The notes under the pieces: generated by a model
Seen by the model: the letters and a program-made list of their open reading frames with translations, nothing else
Database searches by the model: none
Told to the model about the DNA's origin: nothing
Position numbers and translations under genes: made by a program
NCBI GenBank assembly: GCA_005223375.1
Contig: RXOD01005699.1
Coordinates: 1-12,839, forward strand
Direction of reading: 5' to 3'
Origin: Amoebophrya sp. AT5.2
Taxonomy: Eukaryota; Sar; Dinophyceae; Syndiniales; Amoebophryaceae
DNA: 12,839 nt
In this document: positions 1-9,200 of the stretch, in pieces
Layout of the letters: every line of letters begins with the position of its first letter
How positions within the stretch are numbered: position 1 is the stretch's first letter

Positions 1-355
1 CTTGGGAACTCGGTCCACATGACCACAGACACCATAGTCGGACGAACTCTGAGGTAGAAGTGAAGCGAGACTTATGTGATGTGGCTCCTTGCTGCTCTAG
101 ATCTAATCCTCACTCACTATAGCTGCAGCTATCCGAATTGCAATTCATTGTTGTCCTTCACTAAACCACAGCTTCTCTAGCAGGCATCAGTTAGAGTAGT
201 TGGGCTTGGTTCTTCACAAGCACAAGCTCTTTTTTTTTACTGTCTGTGCTAGCCTCCAGGAAAAATCGCAATCCATCGGCCTCTGCCGCTCACTCTGTCT
301 TCCTTTGTATTGATAGCAATCAAGTACGACCACCTCGCGACCACAAGCAGCAACA
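1..355. other. Upstream region without a supported gene
   Basis: I see no convincing coding frame, RNA gene or mobile element here. The stretch holds a perfect 14-base palindrome (119-132), a run of eight or more T at about 230-238, and AT-rich sequence leading to the ATG at 356. It probably contains the promoter and 5' untranslated region of the small gene that follows, but no recognisable core promoter element is visible. Confidence 0.5.
119..132. repeat. Perfect 14-base palindrome
   Basis: ATAGCTGCAGCTAT equals its own reverse complement. Its 10-base core AGCTGCAGCT recurs at 6115-6124, about 100 bases upstream of another start codon. This could be a protein-binding site or coincidence. 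Confidence 0.45.
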
Positions 356-1071
356 ATGGTGGACATTCCATTTGTCTACTCGTGGCGCGCCCCTCATCCA
401 CATCCTCGGAGCGAAAGTTACCTCGTATTATGCTTAATTTTCCTACTGCTCTGCCGGCTTTTGTACCGGGACAACAGACTGTATTACGCTAACGTGAAGC
501 CACCTCCCTGGTCACATAATTCTGCAATATCGGTCCTAAGCCTCTGAAAATGGTAATGGTTTTCGATTTCGTGAGTTCGATGTCAGCGCTCTAAGCGAAT
601 GATGGGGTGTGTAATTTACACACCTAAAAAAACAAAGAACGCCCCTCGAACATTCTAGGACTGCTTTCAGATTCAGAATCATGCTACAATTATTATGACG
701 TAAAGTGAGTACAGCAACTGTTGTCGCGGTCGTCATTATCGGGGCGCTTTGTTTTGCTTTGTAGCACTTCCTCGGACTTGTTCGGACCACCTTACACCGT
801 GCGGAAAAAAGAGCCGCCAGTTGGGTAAGTCAACAATCACAATGGATAAGCAATCAACCGCAGTGATCATATCGCAGATCAGCATCGATCAGTTCTACTT
901 CAAAAATGTACCGATTGATAGATCAATGAACTTGAACAAGCTTGCTTCAGATCGATGTCGTTCATTCCTGTTCATGATGATCCCTGTCGATTTATCGTGC
1001 ACCCGTGTGCTTCCGGTATTCTGTTGTCGCTCACGCGTCGTGTGCACGAATCAATGTCGATCTTGAATTGA
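356..1071 (+). CDS. Small five-exon gene, protein of unknown function
   Basis: I do not recognise the product. Proposed exons are 356-416, 541-570, 671-704, 765-824 and 951-1071 (stop TGA 1069-1071). They sum to 306 bases, or 101 residues plus stop. Exons 2-5 are joined by near-consensus signals: donors GTGAGT (571), GTGAGT (705) and GTAAGT (825), and acceptors TTTCAG, TTGTAG and CTTCAG. In each case the codon phase left by one exon is the one the next exon needs. The first junction (donor GTTACC at 417, acceptor CTAAG at 540) is weaker. The ATG at 356 lies in ACAATGG, with an in-frame TAG at 314-316 upstream. The protein has no signal peptide or clear membrane helix. It contains a Tyr/Asn-rich stretch (CYNYYDVN), a Pro/basic stretch (GPPYTVRKKEPPVG) and a C-terminal part beginning SMSFIPVHDDPCRF. 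Long single-frame readings across 749-1066 use a different frame and cross these introns. Confidence 0.5.
571..950 (+). other. Three short introns (571-670, 705-764, 825-950)
   Basis: These are introns of 100, 60 and 126 bases in the small upstream gene. All begin GTRAGT and end YAG or TAG after a pyrimidine-rich stretch (for example GTTTTGCTTTGTAG at 751-764). They separate a 34-base and a 60-base exon. They are shorter, and closer to the donor consensus, than the introns of the larger genes in this window. Confidence 0.55.
606..624. repeat. Perfect inverted repeat inside a 100-base intron
   Basis: GGTGTGTAA at 606-614 is followed by one T and then TTACACACC at 616-624, its exact reverse complement. 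It lies in the middle of the proposed intron 571-670. A single-base loop cannot form a tight RNA hairpin without opening a pair, so it may be a DNA palindrome or an intronic structure that draws the splice sites together. Confidence 0.6.
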
Positions 1072-1424
1072 ACAGCTTCTCCTCAAAAAATATATGAGGT
1101 TTTACCCAGCCTGCAGCCGCATAACTACAACTCGTAGATCATTTAGGAGTTCCTGTACCTCAGCTCACTCTTCTAGCCTGCCTCTGCCATCGGTCCGAAC
1201 CCGAAGCCGAGCCTGAAGTTGGAATTCCTACTCACACAACTCTTTTTGCACTACAACTAGACTCGACGGCGGCAGCCAAGTCTATGGTTTTGGTTTTGTA
1301 AAAATCTATTCTCCTAGATTGATTCACTTCGAAAAACAAAAACTACGCCGTTTTGTACCCAACAAGTCACGTCGTAGCCGTAAAAGATATCGGATAAAGG
1401 TTAACAAGAAGAAGAAGAAGAACC
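1072..1424. other. Intergenic region and probable 5' leader of the oxygenase gene
   Basis: No gene is visible. A pyrimidine-rich stretch ending CTATTCTCCTAG (1306-1317) could be a splice or spliced-leader acceptor about 107 bases before the ATG. A purine-rich (GAA)n run at 1405-1421 directly precedes the start codon and probably lies in the 5' untranslated region. Confidence 0.4.
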
Positions 1425-4104
1425 ATGGCCCAAAATAAATCATTGCGGCGAGCCTCTCCGATCGAGGGAGCGCCGCCGGAGGAGGCGGCGCCTCTCCTGG
1501 CGGATCACGCGTACACAAACGCATCCGCGGATGACGAAGACTCCAACGGCGGTTGCTGCTCGCGCATGCCTGCCTGGGCGACCGTTCTCATCGTCGTTCT
1601 GGTCGTGCTCGCAATCGGCGGCGTGATTGCGTTAGTCCTGTACTTCACCGTTTTCATGGAGGACACTCGTAATTTTCGCGGCAGGAACGACAGGATGACA
1701 GAGCGTCATCTACCGCTTGACCAACTACCCACACAGGACGTCGACAAAGTGAGTGAAGTTGTGTACACGGAGAACGTGGATATCTTTATGCACGCCGCCG
1801 ACCTGTGGACGGGCACACCGAATCCGAATGACCCGCCGAAGTTCACAACGGAGATGCAAATTCTGTCCTCCTGCTACGACTTGTCTGTGGAGGCGCAGCG
1901 AAAAAAAGCGCGGGCGCAGTACGACGAAAAGGGCTTCGCGTATTTCGTCCCGGCAGGCCTCAACGCGCGTCATACAGCTGCTGCTCAAAACAACATTGCG
2001 AACACAAATCCGCTCAACCTGCCGACCACGAATTTGTCGAAAGACCACGAACCGTTAGGACCACCGCCACGGGATTATCGGAATCTTTCTACGCAGGAGT
2101 TGGGCCGACTCGCGGGCAGCGACCAGTGGGTGCACTGGCTCAAGGAAGAGGTGATAAAGAAAGGGGGCCTCACGGTGCTGCCGAAGGACGGGGACGGAGG
2201 TCATGACGCTGAGTGGCTCTCCGAGACGAGTCCGGCGGCGCAAGTATGGAACTCCCACTGGAGCAACAGCGACCGCTTGCTTAGCGGCAACACCGCGAGG
2301 GAGAACGACCCGTCTTCGTATGGGTGGGCTGGCGCGGCAACGGGGAGTTGCAGTCCGGATCTGTCGAAGAGCAACCCGTTCAAGTTCTATTCCGAATGCC
2401 CGGCCGGTCTGTGGGATGCGGTTTCCGACGAAGCCAAGAAGAGGGAGCACCTGAAGCAGCTTTTTCTCGCGACGTCGTCCACCAGCAGAGATCATCTTCA
2501 GGGAAGATTCGCCGCACAGATTTCGCTTTTGCAACGTGGAGGTGGTCCGATGAATAACGCCTCGAATGCCCAGAACTACAAAGTCAAAGGCTCGCACGAT
2601 CGCGCGCACTTTGTCTTCAACGTGCAGGCACGGGAAGCAGGGAACGCAGCTCCTGGCGCGGGCGGTGTTTTGTCTTCCTTGCCGTTGGTGCACGCCGACG
2701 TCACTTTGGAAAACACCGTGTCGGGGATCTTGAAGCTGCGGCACCAAACCCAGCAGCCGGGGGACTTCCCCACCCCCAACCTGAACTACGGCACCGGAAT
2801 GTCGCTGCTTGGCTACTTCAACGCCCTCCAGTCCAGCGGCCTGTTCCGCCGCGCGTGGCGAGCTCTGTTCGCGGAGGACAAGGTGCGGAAAAGGGTCGGG
2901 GAGGAGATCTGCGGACTCGAGTCCGCCGATTTCGCATATGTGGTCGACCACTTCCTGGTGTCGGACCCCGAGCTGGCTTTGATTCGCACCCTGGACATGC
3001 AATTTGAGAGTGGGGGCAAGTTTGCCGACTTCGTGCAATACGCGATCTTTCTACAAAAACTACACGAGCTGGAGGTGACAGACGCGCTAGCCAAGAAGGG
3101 GGGACAGACACAGGCAGCCAGAAATGTCGGTGGAGAGCCTTCTACTCTGGAAAGCGTTCGAGCGCGCGAGACAAAAATGTTGAGCGAGATGAAGGAGGCG
3201 GTGCAAAGGATCGTGCGGGAGAAATTGGTGCCGCACCTGCTCAAGAGAAATGTCAGGAAGGCCGAATCAGTGCAGGAGGTGCTAGGCGGGCCGAGAGTCA
3301 TGGCGGAAATTCTCCAACACATCGAGCGCTTTATGTCTTCGGACAAAATGGAGCAGTGGGGCTGCTTCTTCGGCAGGCTCCGCGTACACGACGCATACAA
3401 TGTCTGGATCAATCTAACGCCGGCACATGAAGGTACTTAATAAACTGACCGGTTGCTGATACAGATAGATTCATTTTGCATCCATCGGGACTGACTCTTC
3501 TTGTTCTTTGATCCGTCGAGTCGTCTCGTCGTGCTGCCTACTTTTAATGTATAGTTGCACAGGTTTTAAATCGCACTGAACCTCCGAACGCGGTGGAGAC
3601 CGGTCGAAGTCTTTTTTCCATCATCTTCTCGCCTCGAGCTTCCTTGTTGATAAATTTAAAAAGGCAACTCAGTTGCGATACAAACCTCATCTGATCTCTA
3701 CAGATCGCGCAAATCCCGACCTGCCGGGTCAGCTGAAGAATCCGATGGCTGTGCTCGATCCCTTCACCATGCTCCCGCAGCAGACCAAGGCGCACTCGAT
3801 CGCGTTCCCAAACGAGAAGCACTGGAGCGAGGGGGGCGAGGAAGCGACAAGAAAGAAGAACAAATGGTATGTGCGCCCGGAGATGTACTTCGGCGAGGCG
3901 CTCTGGTTTAACACGAATGTGAGCTACCACACTGCGGTGAAGGATATGGACTACATGGGAAATAGGCGAAAATCAATCGAGTCACGGGTGATCGTGGTGG
4001 ACACGTGCGTGGCGCCGGCGCCGCTGGGCGGCCAGGGCCGTCCCGCGGGGGGAAAATTTTCACTGGCAGAATTGAAGAAGCAGTGCTGGGGAAAGGATTT
4101 GTAA
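1425..4104 (+). CDS. Membrane-anchored CmcJ/AsaB-like Fe(II)/2-oxoglutarate oxygenase
   Basis: Two exons (1425-3432 and 3704-4104) encode 802 residues. The start ATG lies in CCATGG. Residues 1-50 are polar, with an acidic dileucine signal (E20-A-A-P-L24-L25) and a Cys pair at 44-45. A single hydrophobic helix spans about 51-77. The remainder would be lumenal or extracellular if the protein is type II, and it carries five N-glycosylation sequons. The C-terminal part shows the CmcJ/NvfI/AsaB-like pattern: VHADVT (H423, D425), NVW (659-661), NPMAVLD (682-688), YHTAVKD (H745) and RKSIESR (R764). H423, D425 and H745 would bind iron and R764 probably 2-oxoglutarate. NVW and NPMAVLD fall on opposite sides of the intron, as expected if the join is right. 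Family members are usually 250-350 residues, so the N-terminal anchor region and a helical insertion of roughly 200 residues between the HxD and NVW motifs are unusual. The substrate is unknown. Family assignment is from motif memory, with no search done. Confidence 0.62.
3433..3703 (+). other. Intron of the oxygenase gene
   Basis: A 271-base intron with donor GAAG|GTACTT and acceptor CTCTACAG|ATC. Exon 1 leaves one base of a codon and exon 2 supplies two, giving GAT (Asp670). If unspliced, the frame ends at the TAA at 3438-3440 and loses the second His and the Arg of the active site. Confidence 0.75.
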
Positions 4105-4127
4105 GCAGTCCTCTAAAGCTTCAGGAG

Positions 4128-4179
4128 GGTCTACTTCTAGTAGCATGCGAAGCTGGAGCTGCTCTAGGTCTACTTCTAG
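4128..4179 (+). repeat. Pair of 13-base direct repeats
   Basis: GGTCTACTTCTAG occurs at 4128-4140 and again at 4167-4179, with 26 bases between. The spacer includes AGCTGGAGCT. The pair could be a short duplication. Confidence 0.6.
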
Positions 4180-4552
4180 CTATATTACCCAGCCGCATTC
4201 ACTTTCTTGGAGAAACTTCATTAAGAAAGCATAGGCAACTTCTCCGGGCACCAGAGGAGATGCATCATGAACAATTTTTGCGGAACGAATTCTTGTGCAA
4301 ACGCGTTGTACTTTACTGTGAAACTGTCTCGTCAGTTTTTGGTTTCTTCTGAAGGGGTTGCCTCGGTTTTCTTTTATGAGCATGAACGGTCAAGTTGTTT
4401 GCAATGATTAATCGGTTCTTTTGTTACGCTTGATTGACAACGAGGGTGGAATTGATTAGTAGTGTACTTCATTTCGGCAGTACGACAGAAGCCGCACTAA
4501 GTCAAAGTACGATCGAGCACATCAACGAACCTTTCTAATCTCAAACACTCGG

Positions 4553-4591
4553 CCGTTGGCTCAAGGCACCAAGCCTAGTACGTGCCAACGG
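4553..4591. repeat. Nested hairpin with a spliced-leader-like sequence
   Basis: CCGTTGGC (4553-4560) pairs exactly with GCCAACGG (4584-4591). The 23-base loop contains a second stem, AGGC (4564-4567) with GCCT (4573-4576). The 5' arm and loop include TTGGCTCAAG (4556-4565), identical to the last ten bases of the conserved dinoflagellate spliced leader. The rest of the leader and the expected GT after it are absent, so a functional leader gene is unlikely. Confidence 0.45.
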
Positions 4592-4842
4592 TCTACAGGA
4601 GATGTTTATTGCATGAGGGATGCATAGGGACAACATTAGACCTGCGCAGAAACAGCTTTGCCTTGGAGCACGAATTGTTCACGGGAGAAACGCCTGACTG
4701 GTTCAGTTCATCAATGTGAAAATTGCGTTTCGTTCAGAATCGGTTGTTCCGTTCTTGTGCAAGGATTGATCCACTGCTCGGAAATTGTCGATCACAATCG
4801 ATATTTCTGCATTACTAAGAAATAGTATAACGTAGACGTAGT

Positions 4843-5196
4843 ATGCCTACGCTATTGGTATTGACCGTCAACGAGTGTCAAACAATGGCTGAACAAGGTG
4901 GGATATTCCTTTTGCTTTTGTTGAGCATGTCGCATACGCATACAGTTACAGATACACATACTAAATGCCGTAGGTTGACAATTAAATGCTTACTTACGTG
5001 GAAGCTGAACGGCGAGGCATTTGAAGCAGCGTCACGGAGAGATACACATGGGGCTAAATGGGTTCCTACTTAGCCACAAGGCCGAGGCTTCATATTCGAC
5101 GTACCAGACCCGCGGCTCCTGGAGCTATGCGGCTGCCCCGTCGAGTTTGGGGAAAAAATGGACCGCCGCCGTGCGGGACGGATGAGTGTTGGATGA
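4843..5196. other. Ambiguous coding-like island
   Basis: On the plus strand, one frame runs from 4843 to a TAG at 5071-5073 and continues in the same frame to a TGA at 5194-5196. The second part (5074-5196) is GC-richer than its surroundings and reads like protein (GRGFIFDVPDPRLLELCG, then a Met/Arg-rich end). The TAG sits in CCTACTTAG, which also resembles an acceptor. On the minus strand, a GTAAGT donor near 4995 would end an open stretch reading SLRDAASNASPFSFH. I cannot decide between an exon on either strand, a gene remnant, and chance. Confidence 0.25.
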
Positions 5197-5508
5197 TACA
5201 TGCATCCTTAGCAGGATAGAATCCATGCATTGCGTTTGCGCAGCAGAACTATTTAATAGTTCAACTTTACGTTTACGCGGCACCGGCAGACCTTCAGTTT
5301 CCGCAGCGCACTCCGCATTGGGCACGGGAGCGAGTGAACGCGTAAAATAATGCAGCCATTGCAATAGCGTCCGGTCTGTACTTTCAGATCCAGTGCTAGA
5401 CTACAAGCTAGCACCATGATAACAGCCACACCGGCAGCAGGGCTCTCTGCACACCAGCCCCGACGCACAAGCAGGAGGCGAAATCGAGTTTAATGTAATG
5501 AGTGTTCT
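5197..5508. other. Intergenic stretch without a supported gene
   Basis: Short open frames exist on the minus strand, including a hydrophobic stretch around 5400-5440 and a basic PRKRKV peptide. None has clear splice sites that link it to a neighbour. It could hold further 3' exons of the tentative minus-strand gene. Confidence 0.3.
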
Positions 5509-6078
5509 TCAATGGTGTGTTCCGCTGTTCAACAAATTTGAACGTGAATAGCGGTGTTGAGTGTGATGATCCAGCATCGAGCATGTGGATGTGAATGAGA
5601 TTCGTTTCCCTACACCCTCTCGTCGTCGTTTATTGTTCGTGCTTTCAGCATCAGCACCATCGAAGTCGATCTCAACAAGATCAGGTCCAGGATGATCTTG
5701 TTGCTCGATGATATTGCTCTTAATTATCGGTTCGTTACGATAAAAGAAAAAGGCAAAGGAAGGCAGTCGCAATCCACACGAGTCGTGGTTCTCGACCAAC
5801 AAGAGACATATGACGAAGAGAGAGCACACGATCATGAGAGAAGAGGCATCGACATGCTTCGTTTCCGCCCTCTTCGCTCGAGGAAAGGTTGTACTTGTCT
5901 ACGCTTTCTTGTTGCCTTTGGTGGTTCCTTCGTGATCAACACCGTGTGAGGACCACGACCTGACCTACGTGCTAGAGTGGTTTCGATACGTCTTTCGATT
6001 TTATGGCACCGAATACGAATTCATCCGACACTAGATTGATTGATACCTGAAGGAACTTACCTCAACGTCCACGTCCAT
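5509..6078 (-). CDS. Tentative three-exon gene for a small basic protein
   Basis: I do not recognise the product. On the minus strand, ATG at 6078-6076 in AAAATGG opens MDVDVE, followed directly by a consensus donor GAG|GTAAGT. Proposed exon 2 is 5927-5895 (EPPKATRKRRQ), bounded by a weaker acceptor (CACGAAG) and a donor CAA|GTACAA. Exon 3 is 5718-5509, preceded by a long pyrimidine run, a branch-like CGTAAC and the acceptor TTAAG. All three join in phase 0 and give 86 residues. The product is acidic, then basic (RKRRQ), then acidic (DLVEIDFDGADAE), then basic (NKRRRE), which suits a nuclear protein. The final 30 residues are less convincing and could lie beyond a missed donor. The gene diverges from the large plus-strand gene at 6222. 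The first donor and the start of exon 3 are the strongest evidence. The middle exon is the weakest. Confidence 0.35.
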
Positions 6079-6221
6079 TTTTATCAAAATGAACAATAAA
6101 ATCTAGCACTACCTAGCTGCAGCTGCAGTACCTACTAGTACGCACATCCACAACCTCGTCCGCCGTTGCGATTGCTCCTCTCTACCTATCATGAAGTAAA
6201 AAGAACAAAAACAAGTAAAAG
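6079..6221. promoter_or_regulatory. Possible shared promoter between divergent genes
   Basis: Only 143 bases separate the tentative minus-strand ATG (6078) from the plus-strand ATG (6222). The stretch contains the palindrome AGCTGCAGCT (6115-6124) and a pyrimidine-rich run (6172-6187) that could serve as an acceptor for leader splicing of the plus-strand transcript. No TATA-like element stands out. Its role depends on the minus-strand gene being real. Confidence 0.3.
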
Positions 6222-9200
6222 ATGCGCGCGCTGCCCTCGTTAGAGTCGTGTGCTGGTCCCACCTCACTCTCCAGCGAGGCCAGGGATTCTCAATCTGGCT
6301 CCAACGAGCAGGACACCTCAAGGACTGCGACCGGCTTTATGACCGCGACAACGTGCAGCTTTCTGCTGCGTTCCGTGTATTCCACCCTTCGCGCGGAAAA
6401 CGTTTTGCGACCGTTTCTTGCCGCTTTTACCGCGTTGTTTGCTGCAGTTTTCGTGGTGGAATTCGGCGCTGTCCGCCTGGAGATGGGCAGCTCCTTCGCG
6501 ATCGGCATGTGCGTCGTGCTGTACCTCTTACAGTGTGTGCTGCTCTACAATGCCGTGTGTGGACTGCTTGGTCAGGTCGTGGCGCTACACAACTCCGGAG
6601 CTCCTACGACAATGATGAACGGGCCCCCCTCGTCAAGTGCAAGTATAATTCAACAGCGCAGGAGGGGCAGGAACATCAACTTCAACATGCACGTCTCCAC
6701 CTCCTGTCAATCGAGGCTGATCCGGATGTCGCTCCTGCTTGCAACGGTTGCGCTGGGTTGCATTGCCTCGGCCGGAGAGAAGGTGGTGGTGTGGGTCTGC
6801 GTCCTCCTCGCTGCCCTCCTGTACGAGGCGGAGAGTGTCACTCGCCGCTGCTCCTGGTCGCAGCCTCGAGGAGCGAATGCAAAGCCACTACAGCCGGGAA
6901 AAGGTATAGAACGCTCCGATCAGCAATCTTATATGAAAGTGCTGTAGTTCTTTCACTTTCTCTGGAATTTACTAGAAGATGCAAGGTCAAAGGAAGCAGG
7001 TAGAGGTACTTACAGGTAAAAAAGTATAGCTCGAATTACTAAATAGATGGATATGGAAGCAGAAGCACGTCGTGCTCGTGGCGGTGGCCTGGCCCTGAGG
7101 TGAATATGTAACCTCGCTCGCTCGAAAAACTCGATACAGGCGGTCACGACGCCAACGCCGCAGATGCTGCTGCGAAGAACATCATCAACTTCGGGGAAAT
7201 AAGGGAGGGAGGCGGCCCAAAGGCGTACTTGCACAACCAGTTGCATCGTCAAGAACGAGCGGCACAACTACTCGAAAACACAATAAATGACTCGTCAAAC
7301 TCAAAACGACCGGACGGCCAGATCGCCTTGTTGCATGAGGTCGTTCCCCGTCCGCTGGTGTTTACTCCCCAGGTCGTGAGTTTTTCTGCCGCGACGACGC
7401 CCGCAATGAGCGTCCGAAGTCTCACTCGAGTTCGCCTGCCGAGTATAGATTTTCCGACGACCACCACCGCCGGCGCCACAACCGTTCCCGTCGCAGATGC
7501 TCCCCAAGAAGCGGAAGACGACCACGAGCTGGAAGTGGTCAACGCATTTATCGCCCGCATCTCGCCGGCACCCACACCCGCCGCCAGTGTGAGTGCTTTT
7601 TCTTCGAAGGAAGCAGCAGATGACAGTTTGTTCTCGACGCAGAAGGCGTCGCGTCCGTCCGCGCCAGCTCCGCCGGATGAAAGTCAAACTCTCGGTTTCG
7701 CTGCACCTCCTAGTACGCGAGCTCTTGAAGCACACCTTGTAGACCCCCACCAGCGCATGATAACCACGGTGGGGACCACAGGTAGAAGTTTCTCGTCGAC
7801 GTCGCCTGGCCTGGTGGCATCTCAGAAGCCGCGGATCAGCCTGAAAAGCGAACTGCAGCGGCTGCGGGAACAGCAAGGCGAGCTGCAGACGTTTGGACAA
7901 CCGGGTGAGCTGCCACTTCGTGCGCCAGCTCCTCAAGAGTTCGCAGACGCAGAGGACAACCTCAACCAGAGCCTACATGATCTGGCCATCCCGACGGCGG
8001 AGGAGGCAGAGCATTGGCCGGTCGTCAGCGCGCCGGAACGCGATCGGGAAGGCTTGGCGGGAGTTCTTGTCGCCGACCGGATCGGATCCCTGCGGGACGT
8101 GCTGCGCCAACAAAACGCTGCGATGAAATTAGGGGGCCAGGCGAGGGATCGGAGCGTCGACCTCGACGACTTGAGGAAGGACCTCGACGACTCTAGTATC
8201 CGTATCGCCGACCCCGCCGACGTCGCACTCGCAGAAGGTCCGCCGGAGCCGCCGATGAGGTTGACTACGCCAGCGACAACGTCGGGCGAAACTGCGCAGC
8301 CGCACACGATCATGTTCTATCCAGCGGAACGCGAAGGACAAGGGCGAGAGCGGCCGAGTATGCCGCGATACGGATCTCGTATCGAGACCGCGCGAAATCA
8401 AAAATCTAAACCACTCGCGCCTGCTCACGAAACTGTGGGAGAAGATCCTGATGTTGACGTGGTAGACGTGAGGTTTTTCAGCAGGAAAAAAGAAAAACTG
8501 TCTAGTGGAGGAGGACGACCGAGCCCGACGAGGAGCGGAATATTAAAGGAAAACTGCACAGCGCCCACACTAGCTTCTTCGTCAACCCCAATCGATCTGA
8601 GCGTGCACGGCAGCTTCCTTTCGCCGGAGAAGACGCTGCCTTCCTCGTACCACGAACAACCGCGAAAAACTCTTCTGGGGGTGCGCAAACACCGGGAAAA
8701 CGCTGAGAAGCTGGAAGAGCAAGGTGGATCTTCTGGAGGGCGAATAAATACGGATCGCGATGAAGTAGAAGAAGTAGAGCCTCCTCAGACCAATGGAATC
8801 AGTCGGGCTCCTGGCGGATTCGAAGCGGTCGTGTCTTGGCCGCCGCCGTCTTCAAAGCAGACGAGCAGTGGTCCTACTCCTACGGCTACGGCATCGGAAC
8901 TGCCCGGAACGCAAGCTGAATGGGGCTGCGCGAGTTTTTGCACAGTGGCCGCCAACACGTCAAATATTGCGTCCACGTTCACCTCGAGAAAGCCAGCATC
9001 TAGTACAGAAACGGTAGCGTCGCACTCCAAAGACAGCAGTGCTGCGACCAGCGCGCTGTGGTCCGTCAATGTCGGCACGACCAGAGAAGACGTTGAAACG
9101 GAAAATTTTTGCGGCATGACGAGTGCCGCGCAGTCTTCATGCAGCATCGAGAATGCGTTCTTGGAGAATCTAGAGGGTCCTGACACGTTCTCCTCGTCGG

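Larger units (their letters stand above)
4105..4842. other. Intergenic region after the oxygenase gene
   Basis: No gene is supported. The stop codon of the oxygenase overlaps a good donor-like GTAAGC (4101-4106), so a further 3' exon cannot be excluded, although the recognised domain is complete. The region holds a 13-base direct repeat and a nested hairpin, annotated separately. Confidence 0.4.

Noticed and set aside
749..1066. 105-residue open frame on the plus strand
   Set aside because: It crosses the GTAAGT donor at 825 and the acceptor at 950 of the proposed small gene. Its peptide has random-looking composition, whereas another frame of exon 765-824 and of 951-1071 joins in phase.
2055..3038. 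327-residue open frame on the minus strand
   Set aside because: It is fully antisense to the oxygenase exon, whose product has recognisable motifs. The antisense product is His/Arg/Gly-rich without any domain.
4005..4352. 115-residue plus-strand frame after the oxygenase
   Set aside because: It starts inside the oxygenase exon in another frame and runs into non-coding sequence with no splice support.
6248..7003. 251-residue plus-strand frame overlapping the first exon of the large gene
   Set aside because: It overlaps the frame that encodes four clean hydrophobic helices and joins in phase to exon 2. This frame has no hydrophobic pattern and runs through the intron.
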